64,000 nt of DNA from Tractidigestivibacter scatoligenes (GCF_001494635.1 NZ_LOJF01000001.1:186001-250000), one strand, 5' to 3'; positions 28,636 to 37,823 are shown, counted from the first letter of the stretch. The notes: a model not told the origin generated them from the sequence alone. Made by a program: numbers and translations.

Positions 28636-30330
28636 ATGCCAAATATTCCCGCACCCGTCGACGCCACCAAGACCGCTGCTTGGAAGGCGCTTCAGGACCA
28701 CCACGACAAGCTGGTTGCAAATGGCATTAGTCTCAAGGAGTGGTTTGCCGAGGATGCAAACCGTGTGGACAAGTTCTCCTTTGACCTCAACGACCTGCAC
28801 TTTGACCTCTCCAAGAACCTGGTGACCGAGGAGACGATCAAGCTCCTGTGCGACCTTGCGCGCGAGACGGGCGTGGAGGATCGCCGCACGGCCATGTTCG
28901 AGGGCGTCCACATCAACACCACCGAGGATCGCGCCGTGCTGCATACCGCGCTGCGTCGCCCTGCCGCGGACGCCGGCAAGCTTGTGGTGGACGGACAGGA
29001 CTGCGTGGCCGACGTCCACGGGGTTCTCGACCGCATGTACGCCTTTGCCGACCGCGTGCGCTCTGGCGAGTGGAAGGGCGTCACGGGCAAGGCTATCAAG
29101 AACGTGGTCTCTATTGGCATTGGCGGCTCCGACCTTGGTCCGGTCATGGTCTACGAGGCCCTGAAGCCCTACGCGGACGCCGGCATCAGCGTGCGCTACG
29201 TCTCCAATATCGACCCCAACGACATCTCTGAGAAGGTCAAGGGCCTCGACCCCGAGACCACGCTGGTGATTGTCGTCTCCAAGACCTTCACTACGCTTGA
29301 GACCATGACCAACGCGCGCGAGGCAAAGGCGTGGCTGCTCAACGGCCTTAAGGCTTCCGGTGCCATCGACGGCTCCGATGCCTCTGTGGCAGAGGCAGTG
29401 AAGCACCACTTTGTGGCCGTCTCCACCAACCTCAAGCTGGTCGAGGACTTTGGCATTGACCCGCAGAACGCCTTTGGCTTCTGGAACTGGGTTGGCGGGC
29501 GCTACTCCGTGGACTCCGCGGTGGGCCTCTCGCTCATCATTGCCTTTGGTCCCAAGGTATTCGAGGAGTTTCTCGCCGGCTTCCATGACATTGACCGCTA
29601 CTTCTGCGAGACGCCGCTCGAGAAGAACGTCGTGGCACTCATGGGCCTGATCAACGTGTGGTACAACAACTTCTTCGGCGCCGAGAGCCACGCGGTGCTT
29701 CCGTACAACCAGTATCTGCATCGCTTCCCGGCCTACCTCCAGCAGCTCACGATGGAGTCCAACGGCAAGTCCACGCGCTGGGATGGCACCCCGGTTACCA
29801 CCACTACCGGCGAGATCTTCTGGGGCGAGGCAGGCACCAATGGCCAGCACTCGTTCTACCAGCTCATTCACCAGGGCACGCACCTTATCCCCGCGGACTT
29901 CATCGCCTTTGCGAATACGGCCAACCCCGCCAAGGATGGCGAGCAGGACGTGCACGAGCTGTTCCTCTCCAACTTCCTTGCGCAGACCAAGGCCCTCGCC
30001 TTTGGCAAGACTGCCGACGAGGTCCGCGCCGAGGGGACGCCCGAGTGGATGGTGCCTGCACGCTGCTTCTCTGGCAACCGCCCCACTACGTCAATCTTTG
30101 GCGTCAAGCTTGATGCTCACGCGCTGGGCGAGCTCATTGCGCTTTACGAGCACATCGTGTTTGTCGAGGGTACGGTGTGGGGGATTGACTCCTTCGACCA
30201 GTGGGGCGTTGAGCTGGGCAAGCAGCTTGCCAAGCAGATTACGCCCGCGTTCCACGACGACGAGGCGCTGGCGCAGCAGGACGCGTCGACCCAGGCGCTC
30301 ATCGCGTTCTATCGCGCTCACAGGGAGTAG
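28636..30330 (+). CDS. pgi: Glucose-6-phosphate isomerase
   Basis: 564 residues, a long-type bacterial PGI. It interconverts glucose 6-phosphate and fructose 6-phosphate in glycolysis and gluconeogenesis. Seen: [19 protein letters not shown], the SIS sugar-phosphate motif [15 protein letters not shown], the PGI signature [32 protein letters not shown] with active-site residues, and the C-terminal [17 protein letters not shown] 28636 has AAGGAG 7 nt upstream; a frame from 28522 overlaps the upstream gene and was rejected. It is followed by an R1 repeat cluster and has no other obvious terminator. Confidence 0.97.
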   Translation: MPNIPAPVDATKTAAWKALQDHHDKLVANGISLKEWFAEDANRVDKFSFDLNDLHFDLSKNLVTEETIKLLCDLARETGVEDRRTAMFEGVHINTTEDRAVLHTALRRPAADAGKLVVDGQDCVADVHGVLDRMYAFADRVRSGEWKGVTGKAIKNVVSIGIGGSDLGPVMVYEALKPYADAGISVRYVSNIDPNDISEKVKGLDPETTLVIVVSKTFTTLETMTNAREAKAWLLNGLKASGAIDGSDASVAEAVKHHFVAVSTNLKLVEDFGIDPQNAFGFWNWVGGRYSVDSAVGLSLIIAFGPKVFEEFLAGFHDIDRYFCETPLEKNVVALMGLINVWYNNFFGAESHAVLPYNQYLHRFPAYLQQLTMESNGKSTRWDGTPVTTTTGEIFWGEAGTNGQHSFYQLIHQGTHLIPADFIAFANTANPAKDGEQDVHELFLSNFLAQTKALAFGKTADEVRAEGTPEWMVPARCFSGNRPTTSIFGVKLDAHALGELIALYEHIVFVEGTVWGIDSFDQWGVELGKQLAKQITPAFHDDEALAQQDASTQALIAFYRAHRE

Positions 30331-30349
30331 GCACGGCGATCAGGCGTTC

Positions 30350-30525
30350 TCTCCGTCGCTATATTGGCGCCGGAGAGCGCGTTACCGCAGCGATTACGTA
30401 TGAAGCGGGCCTTCGGGCGTCATTTCGACGCCGGAAGGCCCGTTTTCTAAGCAAGTGCGTACAAATGGGGCTCTCGGGCGCCGTTTTCTCGCCGGAGCGT
30501 GCGTTTCTGCAGCGGCGGCACGCCG
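30350..30525. repeat. R1 repeat cluster: three tandem 60-61 bp units
   Basis: Units start near 30350, 30410 and 30471. Each has a hairpin ending in CGCCGGAG or CGCCGGAAGG, then a T-rich GCAG/GCAA box and TACGTA or GTACAAA. They lie 20 bp after pgi and may act as its terminator region. Same orientation as the copy at 26620. Confidence 0.75.
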
Positions 30526-30561
30526 CGGTTCCGATCCACGACCCCTCAGGCGATGAGAGTG

Positions 30562-30651
30562 TCATTTCGTGTACGTCTTGTACACGAAATGAATTAAAAA
30601 CGTGTACAGCCTGTACACGAAATGACAGAAAAACGTGTACATCCTGTTAGA
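30562..30651 (+). promoter_or_regulatory. Three palindromes at exact 33 bp period upstream of the ATPase
   Basis: CGTGTAC begins at 30568, 30601 and 30634. The first unit is a perfect palindrome with 13 bp arms (TCATTTCGTGTAC, 5 nt spacer). The second has 7 bp perfect arms (CGTGTAC/GTACACG) and shares the downstream AAATGA. In the third the right arm has decayed into TGTTAGAATAAA, which contains a -10-like TAGAAT at about 30648. It looks like an operator array overlapping the promoter of the gene at 30689. Confidence 0.65.
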
Positions 30652-30688
30652 ATAAACCTACATTTATAGTTGATGAGCTTGGGCGGGG

Positions 30689-32062
30689 ATGGAGGAGACT
30701 TTGTCACAGGACTCGTTTTACATGGGGAGAAAGATCGAGAATGCCATTCGCGCTTGGTTCAAGCGCGGCGACACGCATCCGCTGCTTATTCGCGGCGCCC
30801 GCCGCACGGGAAAGACCAGCGCTATAGAGCACGTGGGGAAAGCGCTCGCGGGTGAGGGATTCGTCAAGCTCGACTTCCAGACGGACCTAGAGAACATCGA
30901 GCGCATCTTCGACGGTCCCACTGATGACCTCAATCGCATTGCGTCGAGAATCGCTGAGTACAAGCGCCTCTCGCTTGATCCTGAGCGCACCCTGCTCTTC
31001 TTTGACGAGGTTCAGCTGTCTGAGAAGGCTCTCAATTCCCTGAGGTTCTTCTCCGGCTCGCCATGGCGTGTCATCGCGAGCGGAAGCCTCTTGGGCGTGA
31101 CCACAAAAAGCCGCCGTCTCCCGTTCCCCTCGGGCGTTCGTCAGCTTGAGATGCACCCCATGGACTTTGAAGAGTTCCTTTGGGCATCTGGCGAGAAGGC
31201 CATGGCAAACGCCATACGCGAACATGCACAAAGCTGCGAGCCGTACGTGCTTCACGAGCATGCGCTCGATCTCTATCACCGCTTCCTGGTGGTAGGAGGC
31301 ATGCCTATGCCTCTTCGCGAGTGGCTTGAGACCGGCTCGCTTGACATGGCCATGGAAGAACTTGCGGAGATTGACGCCACCTATACGGCGGACATGACAG
31401 ATCCCGAGAATGGCATCAGTGGGATTTCTGCTAAGCGTATTTGGGATAGCCTGCCCAAGCAGCTCCTTCGCTCCTCCACCAAGAAGTTCAAGTACGCCGA
31501 CGTTGTGCGCGGTGGTCGGCGCGCTCGTCTGTTGGAGCCATTAGAATGGCTCGAGGCCGCTGGCGTTGTGACTCGCAACGAACTCACCAAGGATACGCAT
31601 GTCCCGCTCAGCCCATATAACGACGAGGAAGGCAGTTACTTCAAGGTATACGTTGCGGACACGGGGATTATGTTCAAGAAATTTGGCATTGCCCCGTCAC
31701 TCTTCTTGGACGCCACGATTGCCTCACAGCTCTCTTCCGACTTCCGTGGTGCTCTTGCCGAGAACTTCGTGATGCAGTCCCTGCAGGCAAATGACATCAA
31801 GACGTTCTACTGGATGCCAGAGGAGGACTCGTCACGTGGTGAGGTTGACTTCGTCTTTCAGAACGACCACGCCGAGGTAGTGCCTGTTGAGGTCAAGTCG
31901 GCGCGCAACGTGCGTGCGAAGAGCCTGCAGCGCCTTATGGCAGAGGGAGGATCACCGTATGCCATAAGGCTCTCAGAGCAAAACTTCTCGCGGAGTACCA
32001 ACGAGACGGGCACTGAGCTTAGGTCACTGCCTCTGTACGCAGCCTTCACGATAGGATGCTAG
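30689..32062 (+). CDS. AAA ATPase of the DUF4143 family
   Basis: 457 residues. The N-terminal ATPase has Walker A GARRTGKTS, Walker B TLLFFDEVQ, and GSLLGV after the sensor strand. The C-terminal DUF4143 region includes FRGALAENFVMQSL, a PD-(D/E)XK-like strand set RGEVDFVFQNDHAEVVPVEVKSA, and KSLQRLMAEG. Members are widespread ATPases of unknown role, often mobile and sometimes suspected in conflict or toxin-antitoxin systems. The start is ATG 30689 with GGGCGGGG directly upstream; ATG 30722 is an alternative without a ribosome site. It is a single gene behind the triple palindrome array, and its codon use is less C/G-biased than that of pgi, hinting at recent acquisition. Confidence 0.88.
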   Translation: MEETLSQDSFYMGRKIENAIRAWFKRGDTHPLLIRGARRTGKTSAIEHVGKALAGEGFVKLDFQTDLENIERIFDGPTDDLNRIASRIAEYKRLSLDPERTLLFFDEVQLSEKALNSLRFFSGSPWRVIASGSLLGVTTKSRRLPFPSGVRQLEMHPMDFEEFLWASGEKAMANAIREHAQSCEPYVLHEHALDLYHRFLVVGGMPMPLREWLETGSLDMAMEELAEIDATYTADMTDPENGISGISAKRIWDSLPKQLLRSSTKKFKYADVVRGGRRARLLEPLEWLEAAGVVTRNELTKDTHVPLSPYNDEEGSYFKVYVADTGIMFKKFGIAPSLFLDATIASQLSSDFRGALAENFVMQSLQANDIKTFYWMPEEDSSRGEVDFVFQNDHAEVVPVEVKSARNVRAKSLQRLMAEGGSPYAIRLSEQNFSRSTNETGTELRSLPLYAAFTIGC

Positions 32063-32070
32063 CCCCGACC

Positions 32071-32916
32071 CTAGCAGTTGCCCACGTGGACGTGCGGCAG
32101 GTACTCTCGCGCCACGTCTGCCAGGCGCATCACGGTTGCTACCGGCGTAGGCTGGGCGTTTGCCATGTGCCAGCGCGGGAAGAAGCGTGTGACGTGCAGC
32201 ACGATTTCCTTGCTCACGTTGGTGAGCCACGCCGCCTCCTGGCGCATGGCGGCCTGAGAGTCGCTGACCCCGGGCACCACAAGCGTGGTCACCTCAAGAT
32301 GGCACGTGCTACTCGTCCCCAGCGCCTCGATGGTGTGTCTCACGTCCTCAAAGCTGCCACCCAGCTCGCGGTAGCCCTCGGCCGAGAAACACTTGAGATC
32401 GATGTTCGCGGCGTCCACAAGCGGGGCCAGCGTGTCAATCACATGGGTGCTGGCACAGCCGTTGGACACCAGCACGTTGGCAAGGCCCGCCTTGTGGGCC
32501 AGCACCGAGCAGTCGTGTACGTACTCCCAGCCAACCAGGGGCTCGTTGTAGGTATGCGCAATGCCTATGATGCCCGGGTCGCGCTCGGCGCACTCTAGCG
32601 CCAAATCAACCAGCTCCTGCGGCAAGACCTCACGCCAGGGGACGCCGTCGGCGCCCTCCTGCGATATCTCGAAGTTCTGGCAGAAGGGGCATCGCATGTT
32701 GCACCCATAGCTCCCAACCGAGAGCACGCGTGCGCCAGGATGCCACTCTGCCAGCGGTTTCTTCTCAACGGGGTCGATTGCCACCGAGGTGAGCCGGCCG
32801 TAGTTCCCCGCTACCACGTCTCCGCCCTGGCAGGTGCGCGCACGGCAGAAGCCCACCCCGCCTTCTGGAATCACACAGTGGCGCCGGCAGACGTCGCATG
32901 TTGCGCTGCGGCTCAC
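32071..32916 (-). CDS. amrS: AmmeMemoRadiSam system radical SAM enzyme
   Basis: 281 residues. The radical SAM cluster motif CNMRCPFCQN (CX3CX2C) is present, preceded by an N-terminal Cys-rich zinc-type segment (CDVCRRHCVIPEGGVGFCRAR) typical of this pyruvate-formate-lyase-activase-like group. IAHTYNEPLVGWEY and NIDLKCFS are further family signatures. The reaction is unknown. It overlaps the MEMO1-AMMECR1 fusion gene by 4 nt (ATGA), so the two are translated together, as in other genomes with this set. The protein ends at HVHVGNC, shorter at the C-terminus than many relatives, which often have an additional Cys-containing tail. Confidence 0.9.
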   Translation of the reverse strand: MSRSATCDVCRRHCVIPEGGVGFCRARTCQGGDVVAGNYGRLTSVAIDPVEKKPLAEWHPGARVLSVGSYGCNMRCPFCQNFEISQEGADGVPWREVLPQELVDLALECAERDPGIIGIAHTYNEPLVGWEYVHDCSVLAHKAGLANVLVSNGCASTHVIDTLAPLVDAANIDLKCFSAEGYRELGGSFEDVRHTIEALGTSSTCHLEVTTLVVPGVSDSQAAMRQEAAWLTNVSKEIVLHVTRFFPRWHMANAQPTPVATVMRLADVAREYLPHVHVGNC

Positions 32917-34316
32917 GTGTGCCTCACAACCTCAAAGCGCTCAAGCGTGCAATCGTCGCGCCTAAGGTCTATGTGCCCCTTGCCGGCAGCAATGCGCAGC
33001 TGCTCAGATACCGTGTCCACACCGTCGAGGTCTGGCAGGAGAAGCCCGCGCCTGCCGTCCGCACAGCTTACGATGACGCCATAGCGCTTGGGGTCCAGCT
33101 GATCTGCGGACTCCACGGGCTCCGGCGCGCCCAGCACGTCCACGTCGTAGACAAGCTCACCCAACTCGTCGGCGGTGACCGGCGGAAAGCGCGGGTCGTG
33201 CCGCCCGGCCGAGATGGCATTGGCGCAAATCTCCTCGGCAAGGTTGTCCTGCACCGGTGCGATGGTGCCAATGCAGCCGCGCAGTTCACCGTTTTTCTTG
33301 AGCGAGACAAACGCACCGGCACGGGAAGAGAGCAGCTCTGCCGGCAGGTTGGGCTTCTCATCCGGCGAGATGCGGCGCCGTTCGTGAACGTACGTCTCGA
33401 GCGAGAGGCGCGCCAGCGAGACGTACGGATCCTCTGCCGCCTTGCGGTGGGCCAGGTCTGCCTTGTGGAAGGCCTCGTATTGCTCGAGAAGCGCGCGACT
33501 CTCGTCTGCACCCTCTTCGCCCACGGGGGTGAATGCCGCCACGCCATACCCCACGCCAAAGGGACCCTCGTAGGAGAGAAGCTCAGGCTTGATGGCTGTG
33601 CGGTCAAGTGCGCCCGCCATTATCTGGAAGCTGCGCAAACCGCACTCGGCTGCGCGCTCGGCAAAGCCGCGGTCCATAGTGAGCAGGGGCAGGAGGTCGC
33701 CGGTCGAGAAGGCCTGCGTGACTTTCTCATCAAACTGCGGACCTTCCGGCGCAAAGCCGTACGGGCCGCTTTCGAGCAGCTTGTGCGAGAGATCGCCGGA
33801 GGCTACGTAGACCACGCGCCTGCCAAGCTCGCGTGCGGTGCGCTGTACCAGCATGCCCATGCGGTAGTGGTCTGCTGGCGAGAGGCCCGAGATGCCCATG
33901 CGCACCACCTGGAAGTCCTTGGTGTGGCGCTGGATGAAGTGGAGCGGAATCATGGTGCCGTGGTCGAGGGTTGGGTCCCTCTCGCCCTCGCAGCCAGCCG
34001 AGAGACCCTCCAGCTTGCAGGCGTGCGCTAGGGCGCGAACAAACTCCTGGTCATAGACCGCCTCGTAGCGGGCCTGCGGCGCGCCAAACATCGAGAAGCC
34101 ACCCTGCGCCCCACGTCCGGGGGAGATGTGGATGTAGTCCGCATACATGATGGCGTGCGGGCTCGAGATGACCACCGTGTCCGGTGCAAGCTCGGCAATG
34201 CGACGCCCCACCTCGTCATACGCGGTGATGGTGGCAGAAATCTTCTCCTTGCCAGAACCTACCCCCGGAATAATGAGCGGCGGGTGCGGAACGGCGAATG
34301 CGGCAACAATGCTCAT
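32913..34316 (-). CDS. AmmeMemoRadiSam system protein: MEMO1-AMMECR1 fusion
   Basis: 467 residues in two domains. Residues 1-270 are MEMO1-like, related to class III extradiol dioxygenases (AFAVPHPPLIIPGVG, VVISSPHAIMYADY, LDHGTMIPLHF, VYVASGDLSHK), with conserved His residues at the possible metal site. Residues 290-467 are AMMECR1 (DPYVSLARLSLETYV, AGAFVSLKKNGELRGCIGTI, DPRFPPVTADEL, LLLPDLDGVDT). Together with the downstream radical SAM enzyme, all three parts of the conserved AmmeMemoRadiSam system are present in two genes. The biochemical product is not established; a role in radical-based modification is inferred from the name-giving domains. The start ATG 34316 has AAGGAGG 7 nt upstream. 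Confidence 0.92.
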   Translation of the reverse strand: MSIVAAFAVPHPPLIIPGVGSGKEKISATITAYDEVGRRIAELAPDTVVISSPHAIMYADYIHISPGRGAQGGFSMFGAPQARYEAVYDQEFVRALAHACKLEGLSAGCEGERDPTLDHGTMIPLHFIQRHTKDFQVVRMGISGLSPADHYRMGMLVQRTARELGRRVVYVASGDLSHKLLESGPYGFAPEGPQFDEKVTQAFSTGDLLPLLTMDRGFAERAAECGLRSFQIMAGALDRTAIKPELLSYEGPFGVGYGVAAFTPVGEEGADESRALLEQYEAFHKADLAHRKAAEDPYVSLARLSLETYVHERRRISPDEKPNLPAELLSSRAGAFVSLKKNGELRGCIGTIAPVQDNLAEEICANAISAGRHDPRFPPVTADELGELVYDVDVLGAPEPVESADQLDPKRYGVIVSCADGRRGLLLPDLDGVDTVSEQLRIAAGKGHIDLRRDDCTLERFEVVRHT

Positions 34317-34438
34317 GGCAGGACCTCCTTGGTCGCTACCAGAGTCAATACCCGTTGCGAGGGCCCATGCATACCAATTTCGGCGTTCGGACGATGGACG
34401 GCGCCGCGCGTTAGCGGCGACGAGGCGTGCTTTTCGGC

Positions 34439-35032
34439 CTAGCGCTTGCCCTTCTTGGGCTCGTGATCGATGAAGAAGCGAACAAGCGCCTGGTAACGGC
34501 CCTCGCTCATGGGTGCGCGCGGAATGTAGACGCAGCGCTTGTTGCCAAAGTCGACAACGGTTGCCTCGTTGCTCGAGCGGGAGTGCTTAAGCTCGGAGAG
34601 AGGGTACTCAACCACGCGGTCGTCGGGCCCTTCCTCTACCACCTTTTCCTCGGTCACCACAATGTGGCGACGGTTGTCCTCACCAACAAGCCCCAGCGTG
34701 CTCTTGCGTGCAAGGAAGGTTGCAAAGCGGCTCCAGCTTGTGGTGATGGAGGACGTGATAACGGCAATGACCAGCAGGGCTATGGTAAGCACGATGTTCT
34801 CGCTCATGGTAACCAGAACCAGGATGAGCAGGGCAAGCGAGAGAATCGCGGCACCGTTGAAGATGTCCTTCATGCGGTCGGGGCCATAGAGGTTGGCTGC
34901 GCGAGCCAGCTCGTACTCGTTCATGTCATAGGTGAGAGAGAAGAGCGGCTTGCCGTACTTCTCGTCTAGCTTTGACTGGCGAACGGCTTCCTCGTTTGCC
35001 TTGCGAGCCTTTGCGCTGGGCTTCTTAGCCAT
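34439..35032 (-). CDS. Hypothetical membrane protein, two helices
   Basis: 197 residues from ATG 35032, selected for AAGGAGG just upstream. A basic N-terminus (MAKKPSAKARKANEEAVRQ) and a cytoplasmic segment with DMNEYELARAANLYGP are followed by two adjacent membrane helices (about 61-100). The C-terminal part is soluble and beta-rich (RHIVVTEEKVVEEG, ATVVDFGNKRCVYIPR), resembling YcxB-type or PH-like folds, but this is not certain. It ends with a basic DHEPKKGKR. No partner gene is evident; the AmmeMemoRadiSam pair lies downstream on the same strand after 122 bp. Confidence 0.65.
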   Translation of the reverse strand: MAKKPSAKARKANEEAVRQSKLDEKYGKPLFSLTYDMNEYELARAANLYGPDRMKDIFNGAAILSLALLILVLVTMSENIVLTIALLVIAVITSSITTSWSRFATFLARKSTLGLVGEDNRRHIVVTEEKVVEEGPDDRVVEYPLSELKHSRSSNEATVVDFGNKRCVYIPRAPMSEGRYQALVRFFIDHEPKKGKR

Positions 35033-35313
35033 GGGTCCTCCTTGCTGCCTTCGCATACGTGCAGCATGGTAGCGCATCGGGGCACGCAAGGCGGTCGCCG
35101 CCGTATGTGGTTTGCCGGACTGGGTCTGGGGTTGTGGGCGAATTGTCTGCTGCGTGTGCTTCTCCGATGAAAAGGACCGCTCGCGCCCGCGGCATGGTTG
35201 AGAAAGCCACGATGGGGAATCATATACATCGAGCAGAGGAGCGCGGCGTGACTGGCAAAGGCCTTGCGCTGCGACCTGCGTGAGCTTTAAACAGCTTGGC
35301 AGCTGCCAAAAGT

Positions 35314-35355
35314 GGGGGCCTTCGGATCTGATCAATCCGTGGGCCCTCGTCCATT
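35314..35355 (-). terminator. Probable terminator of the GntR gene
   Basis: On the minus strand an imperfect hairpin (GGGCC-CGGAT...ATCCG-GGCCCCC) is followed by ACTTTTGG, 21 bp after the GntR stop. Confidence 0.65.
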
Positions 35356-35375
35356 ATCGCCGAGAACCCCGCGCC

Positions 35376-36095
35376 CTACTTCGTTGAGATCGAGTGGAAC
35401 TCGTAGTCGCTGACGTGCCTCGAGACGGAGTACTCAAACGGCCGTCCGTCATCGAGGTACCCCACCTGCTCAACCTCCAGCAGGGGCTCCCCCTCGGGGA
35501 CGTTGAGCCGCTTGCGCTCCTCAGCCGAGGGCATCACGGCGCGAATGATGCGGTGTGCGCTGGCAATCTTGAGTCCCAGGTCCTTCTCGATAAACGCGTA
35601 GATTGAATTCTGCACGTTCTTGAGCTTGAGGTCCGTTACCACGTCGATGGGCATGTAGATGTACTCGATCACGCGGGGCTTCTCGTTTGCGCACCTCACG
35701 CGACATACGTGGTAGGTGAAGGAGTCGTCGTCCACGTCAAGTTCCTCGGCCACGTGGTGCGGCGGACGAACAACGGAGAAGTCGTAGACCACGGTTTGTA
35801 CGGATTCGCCGCGTGCCTGGTGCTCGGCGAGAAAGCCCGTCATCTGGCCGGAGGTGTCGTTTGCGTCTGCAGCGGTAGTTGAAGTTTCTACCTTCTTCAC
35901 AAACGAGCCAGACCCGCGTCGGCGCGAGATGAGCCCCTGCGCCTCAAGCTCGCCCAGCGCCTTGTTGATGGTGATCTTGCTCACGTTGTACTGCTCGCAC
36001 AGCTTGTTTACCGAGGGAAGCTGGGAGTATGCCGGATATGTCCCGTTCTTTATCGCCAGGCGCAGGTCATCAATGACAATTTGATACTTGAGCAC
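35376..36095 (-). CDS. GntR-family regulator, HutC subfamily (UTRA domain)
   Basis: 239 residues from GTG 36095. GAGAGGGG lies 7 nt upstream, and the winged helix begins immediately (VLKYQIVIDDLRLAI), as in family members; in-frame ATGs at 36122 and 36191 lack ribosome sites. HTH: LPSVNKLCEQYNVSKITINKAL with the wing RRRGSGSFV (about residues 1-75). The UTRA ligand-binding domain (about 95-235) has CRVRCANEKPRVIEYIYMP and EGEPLLEVEQVGYLDDGRPFEYSVSRHV. It is a repressor or activator that responds to a small effector, often a sugar phosphate; the targets are not evident from the neighbours. Confidence 0.9.
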   Translation of the reverse strand: MLKYQIVIDDLRLAIKNGTYPAYSQLPSVNKLCEQYNVSKITINKALGELEAQGLISRRRGSGSFVKKVETSTTAADANDTSGQMTGFLAEHQARGESVQTVVYDFSVVRPPHHVAEELDVDDDSFTYHVCRVRCANEKPRVIEYIYMPIDVVTDLKLKNVQNSIYAFIEKDLGLKIASAHRIIRAVMPSAEERKRLNVPEGEPLLEVEQVGYLDDGRPFEYSVSRHVSDYEFHSISTK

Positions 36096-36334
36096 GTTCT
36101 CGCCCCTCTCAGTAATAGACATATCAACTGTAAACCGAGTGCCTGCCTCTCGCAGCTGTGATAAACGCCCACTTCTTGAATTAACGCCCAAAGCAAAGCT
36201 ATTTCTCGGTCAATAGAAGCGTGGCGATGGCTGGCGGCGATGGGTGATTCGGGGGCATTCTCGCTCCCTCGCTCTTTGTCGCGTTTTCGTGGCGCGAGAG
36301 TGACGCGGCCCCTTCTTTGGTACAGTGTTCTCCA

Positions 36335-36440
36335 GCGCGTTGGATGGGTGCGGGTGACGCAACACCTCGAACCTGGTCAGGGCCGGGAGGCAGCAGCCAT
36401 AAGGGGCCTCTGGCGGGCACCCGTTCCCATCGAGCGCGCT
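36335..36440 (+). ncRNA. ffs: Bacterial signal recognition particle RNA (4.5S type)
   Basis: The conserved apical domain is readable: CCTGGTCAGGGCCGGGAGG followed by CAGCAGCC, which matches the Ffh-binding region (GGUCAGG, CCGGAAGG, AGCAGCC). The ends pair as GCGCGTTGGATGGG with CCCATCGAGCGCGC. The RNA binds Ffh and targets nascent membrane proteins. A TACAGT -10-like box lies at 36321-36326 and a terminator follows. End coordinates are good to a few bases. Confidence 0.88.
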
Positions 36441-36445
36441 GTCAT

Positions 36446-36486
36446 GCCCCATGGGTCGCGCGCACCACGGCCGTTGGGGCTTTTTT
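36446..36486 (+). terminator. Terminator after SRP RNA
   Basis: GCCCCA pairs with TGGGGC around a 23 nt structured loop, followed by TTTTTT. Confidence 0.75.
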
Positions 36487-36537
36487 GTAGACCGATTGTC
36501 GTGCCTGGCCTACTTTGCCTGAACAGGGAGTTTGTCT

Positions 36538-37197
36538 ATGGGATTCGTTGACTTCATTGCCAACCTGCTTCGCGACCCGCGTGCCGCCATTGCGAGCTGG
36601 ATCGCCGCCGGCCCTCTCACCGCGTACGGCTTCGTGTTTCTCATCATCTTTGTCGAGACGGGCGTCGTGTTCTTCCCGTTCCTACCGGGTGACTCGCTGC
36701 TGTTTGCGTCCGGGTTCTTTGCGCAGGGCGGCGGGTTCAATATCTTTGCGCTTCTCGGCGTGGCTTGGGTCGCTGCCATCCTGGGCGACCAGTGCAACTT
36801 CATGATTGGGCACTTCTTTGGGACGCGGATTGTGGCTTCGGGCAAGGTCAAGGCCATGACCCCAGAGCGCATGGAGAAGAGCGAGAAGTTCCTGGACAAG
36901 TGGGGGCACCTAGCCATCTTCCTGGGGCGCTTCTTCCCGTTCATCCGCACGTTCGTGCCCTTCATCGCGGGCATGGGCGGCATGCATTGGCGCAACTTCG
37001 TGATCTTCAACGTGCTGGGTGGCATCACGTGGTCCACGCTCTTCACGCTGCTGGGGTACTTCTTTGGCGGCATTCCTGCCGTGCAGGAGCACTTCGAGCT
37101 GGTCGTTGTGGGCATCATCCTGGTGTCCGTGATTCCTGCGGTTGCCGGGGCAATTCGTGCGCGCATGGGAGCCAAGAAGGCTGCCGACGCGGAGTAG
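36538..37197 (+). CDS. DedA-family membrane protein
   Basis: 219 residues, usual DedA/SNARE-associated size. The family pattern is clear: an N-terminal amphipathic region, FVETGVVFFPFLPGDSLLF (the re-entrant loop E and GD motif), LGDQCNFMIGHFFG, and GRFFPFIRTFVPFIAGMGGM with the conserved Arg residues, then two helices. DedA proteins are proton-motive-force-dependent lipid transporters or scramblases, some acting on undecaprenyl phosphate; the substrate here is unknown. ATG 36538 has AGGGAG 7 nt before it. It stands alone after the SRP RNA. Confidence 0.93.
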   Translation: MGFVDFIANLLRDPRAAIASWIAAGPLTAYGFVFLIIFVETGVVFFPFLPGDSLLFASGFFAQGGGFNIFALLGVAWVAAILGDQCNFMIGHFFGTRIVASGKVKAMTPERMEKSEKFLDKWGHLAIFLGRFFPFIRTFVPFIAGMGGMHWRNFVIFNVLGGITWSTLFTLLGYFFGGIPAVQEHFELVVVGIILVSVIPAVAGAIRARMGAKKAADAE

Positions 37198-37242
37198 GGC
37201 GCGGTCGGGGTGCTGGCCCCGGCGGCTGTTGGCGCTTTTTTC

Positions 37243-37333
37243 GAACGTTTAAGGAGGCTTAAACGTTCCAATTCTGCGGTTTTGTTTCTGTTCCGCCGTT
37301 TCCGAACGTTTAGGGTGGTCTAAACGTTCGGAA
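37243..37333. repeat. R2 repeat pair: AACGTTTA palindromes
   Basis: The first palindrome has 11 bp arms (GAACGTTTAAG, 4 nt spacer, 37243-37268); the second has perfect 14 bp arms (TTCCGAACGTTTAG, 6 nt spacer, 37300-37333). A further half-site CCTAAACGG follows at 37338. Related units occur at 61797-61977. They lie after dedA in a 626 bp gene-free region. Confidence 0.75.
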
Positions 37334-37564
37334 TTTTCCTAAACGGTGAAATACGGCGCCGGAATGGCTTGCCGCGGCACCAAAACCACTGGCTGAGCTC
37401 TAACCCACGGACCCACAAATGGCTTCCTTGCCGGTCGGGGAAGCCAACGTGCAGTTTGTGCCTTTTGGAGTGCATCTTGTGACGAGGGAACAGCCAACGG
37501 CCTGGCAGGTTCTATTCTCAGGCTGTAGCGGCACCTCTCCCACATCCCAATAGGCGCCGCCGCG

Positions 37565-37640
37565 GCATCCGGCTCTCTCCTCCCATTCCCTCCGGATGCA
37601 TCCCGCGAGGGGCCTAGCGCTGAGGCTGGGCCCCGTTTTT
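37565..37640 (+). ncRNA. Candidate small RNA A: C-rich loop hairpin plus terminator
   Basis: A perfect 8 bp hairpin (GCATCCGG, 37565-37572, with 37592-37599) presents a 19 nt pyrimidine loop containing CTCTCTCCTCCC. It is followed by a terminator-like stem (GGGGCC...GGCCCC) ending in GTTTTT. A very similar arrangement is at 43073-43152. CCTCC in the loop could pair with Shine-Dalgarno sequences. The 5' end is unknown. Nothing else is recognised in 37345-37564. Confidence 0.4.
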
Positions 37641-37689
37641 GTGGTGCGAAGGAGTTTGGCGGGTAGTGCAGGCCCTGTCGAGAAACACC

Positions 37690-37769
37690 CTGGGAGCTAA
37701 CGAGAAGAAATTCGCCATTTTGGCCGCTGAGAACACCGTTATCTGTCGATTATCTTCTCCACAGCACCA
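37690..37769. repeat. R3 repeat, copy 1
   Basis: An 80 bp element that matches 42762-42841 at roughly four of five positions, including the exact 11-mer CCACAGCACCA at its end. Its inner arms GAGAAGAAATTCG and CGATTATCTTCTC can pair. Gene-free. Confidence 0.7.
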
Positions 37770-37823
37770 CTCGTTCATGCAATGCCAATGCCGAGGAGTG
37801 CAAGGCCCGCTGTAGGCGCCTGC

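Noticed and set aside
30562-30651. 33 bp periodic repeats considered as a CRISPR array
   Set aside because: The repeated part is itself palindromic, there are no unique spacers of 30 bp or more, and no cas genes are near. An operator array explains it better.
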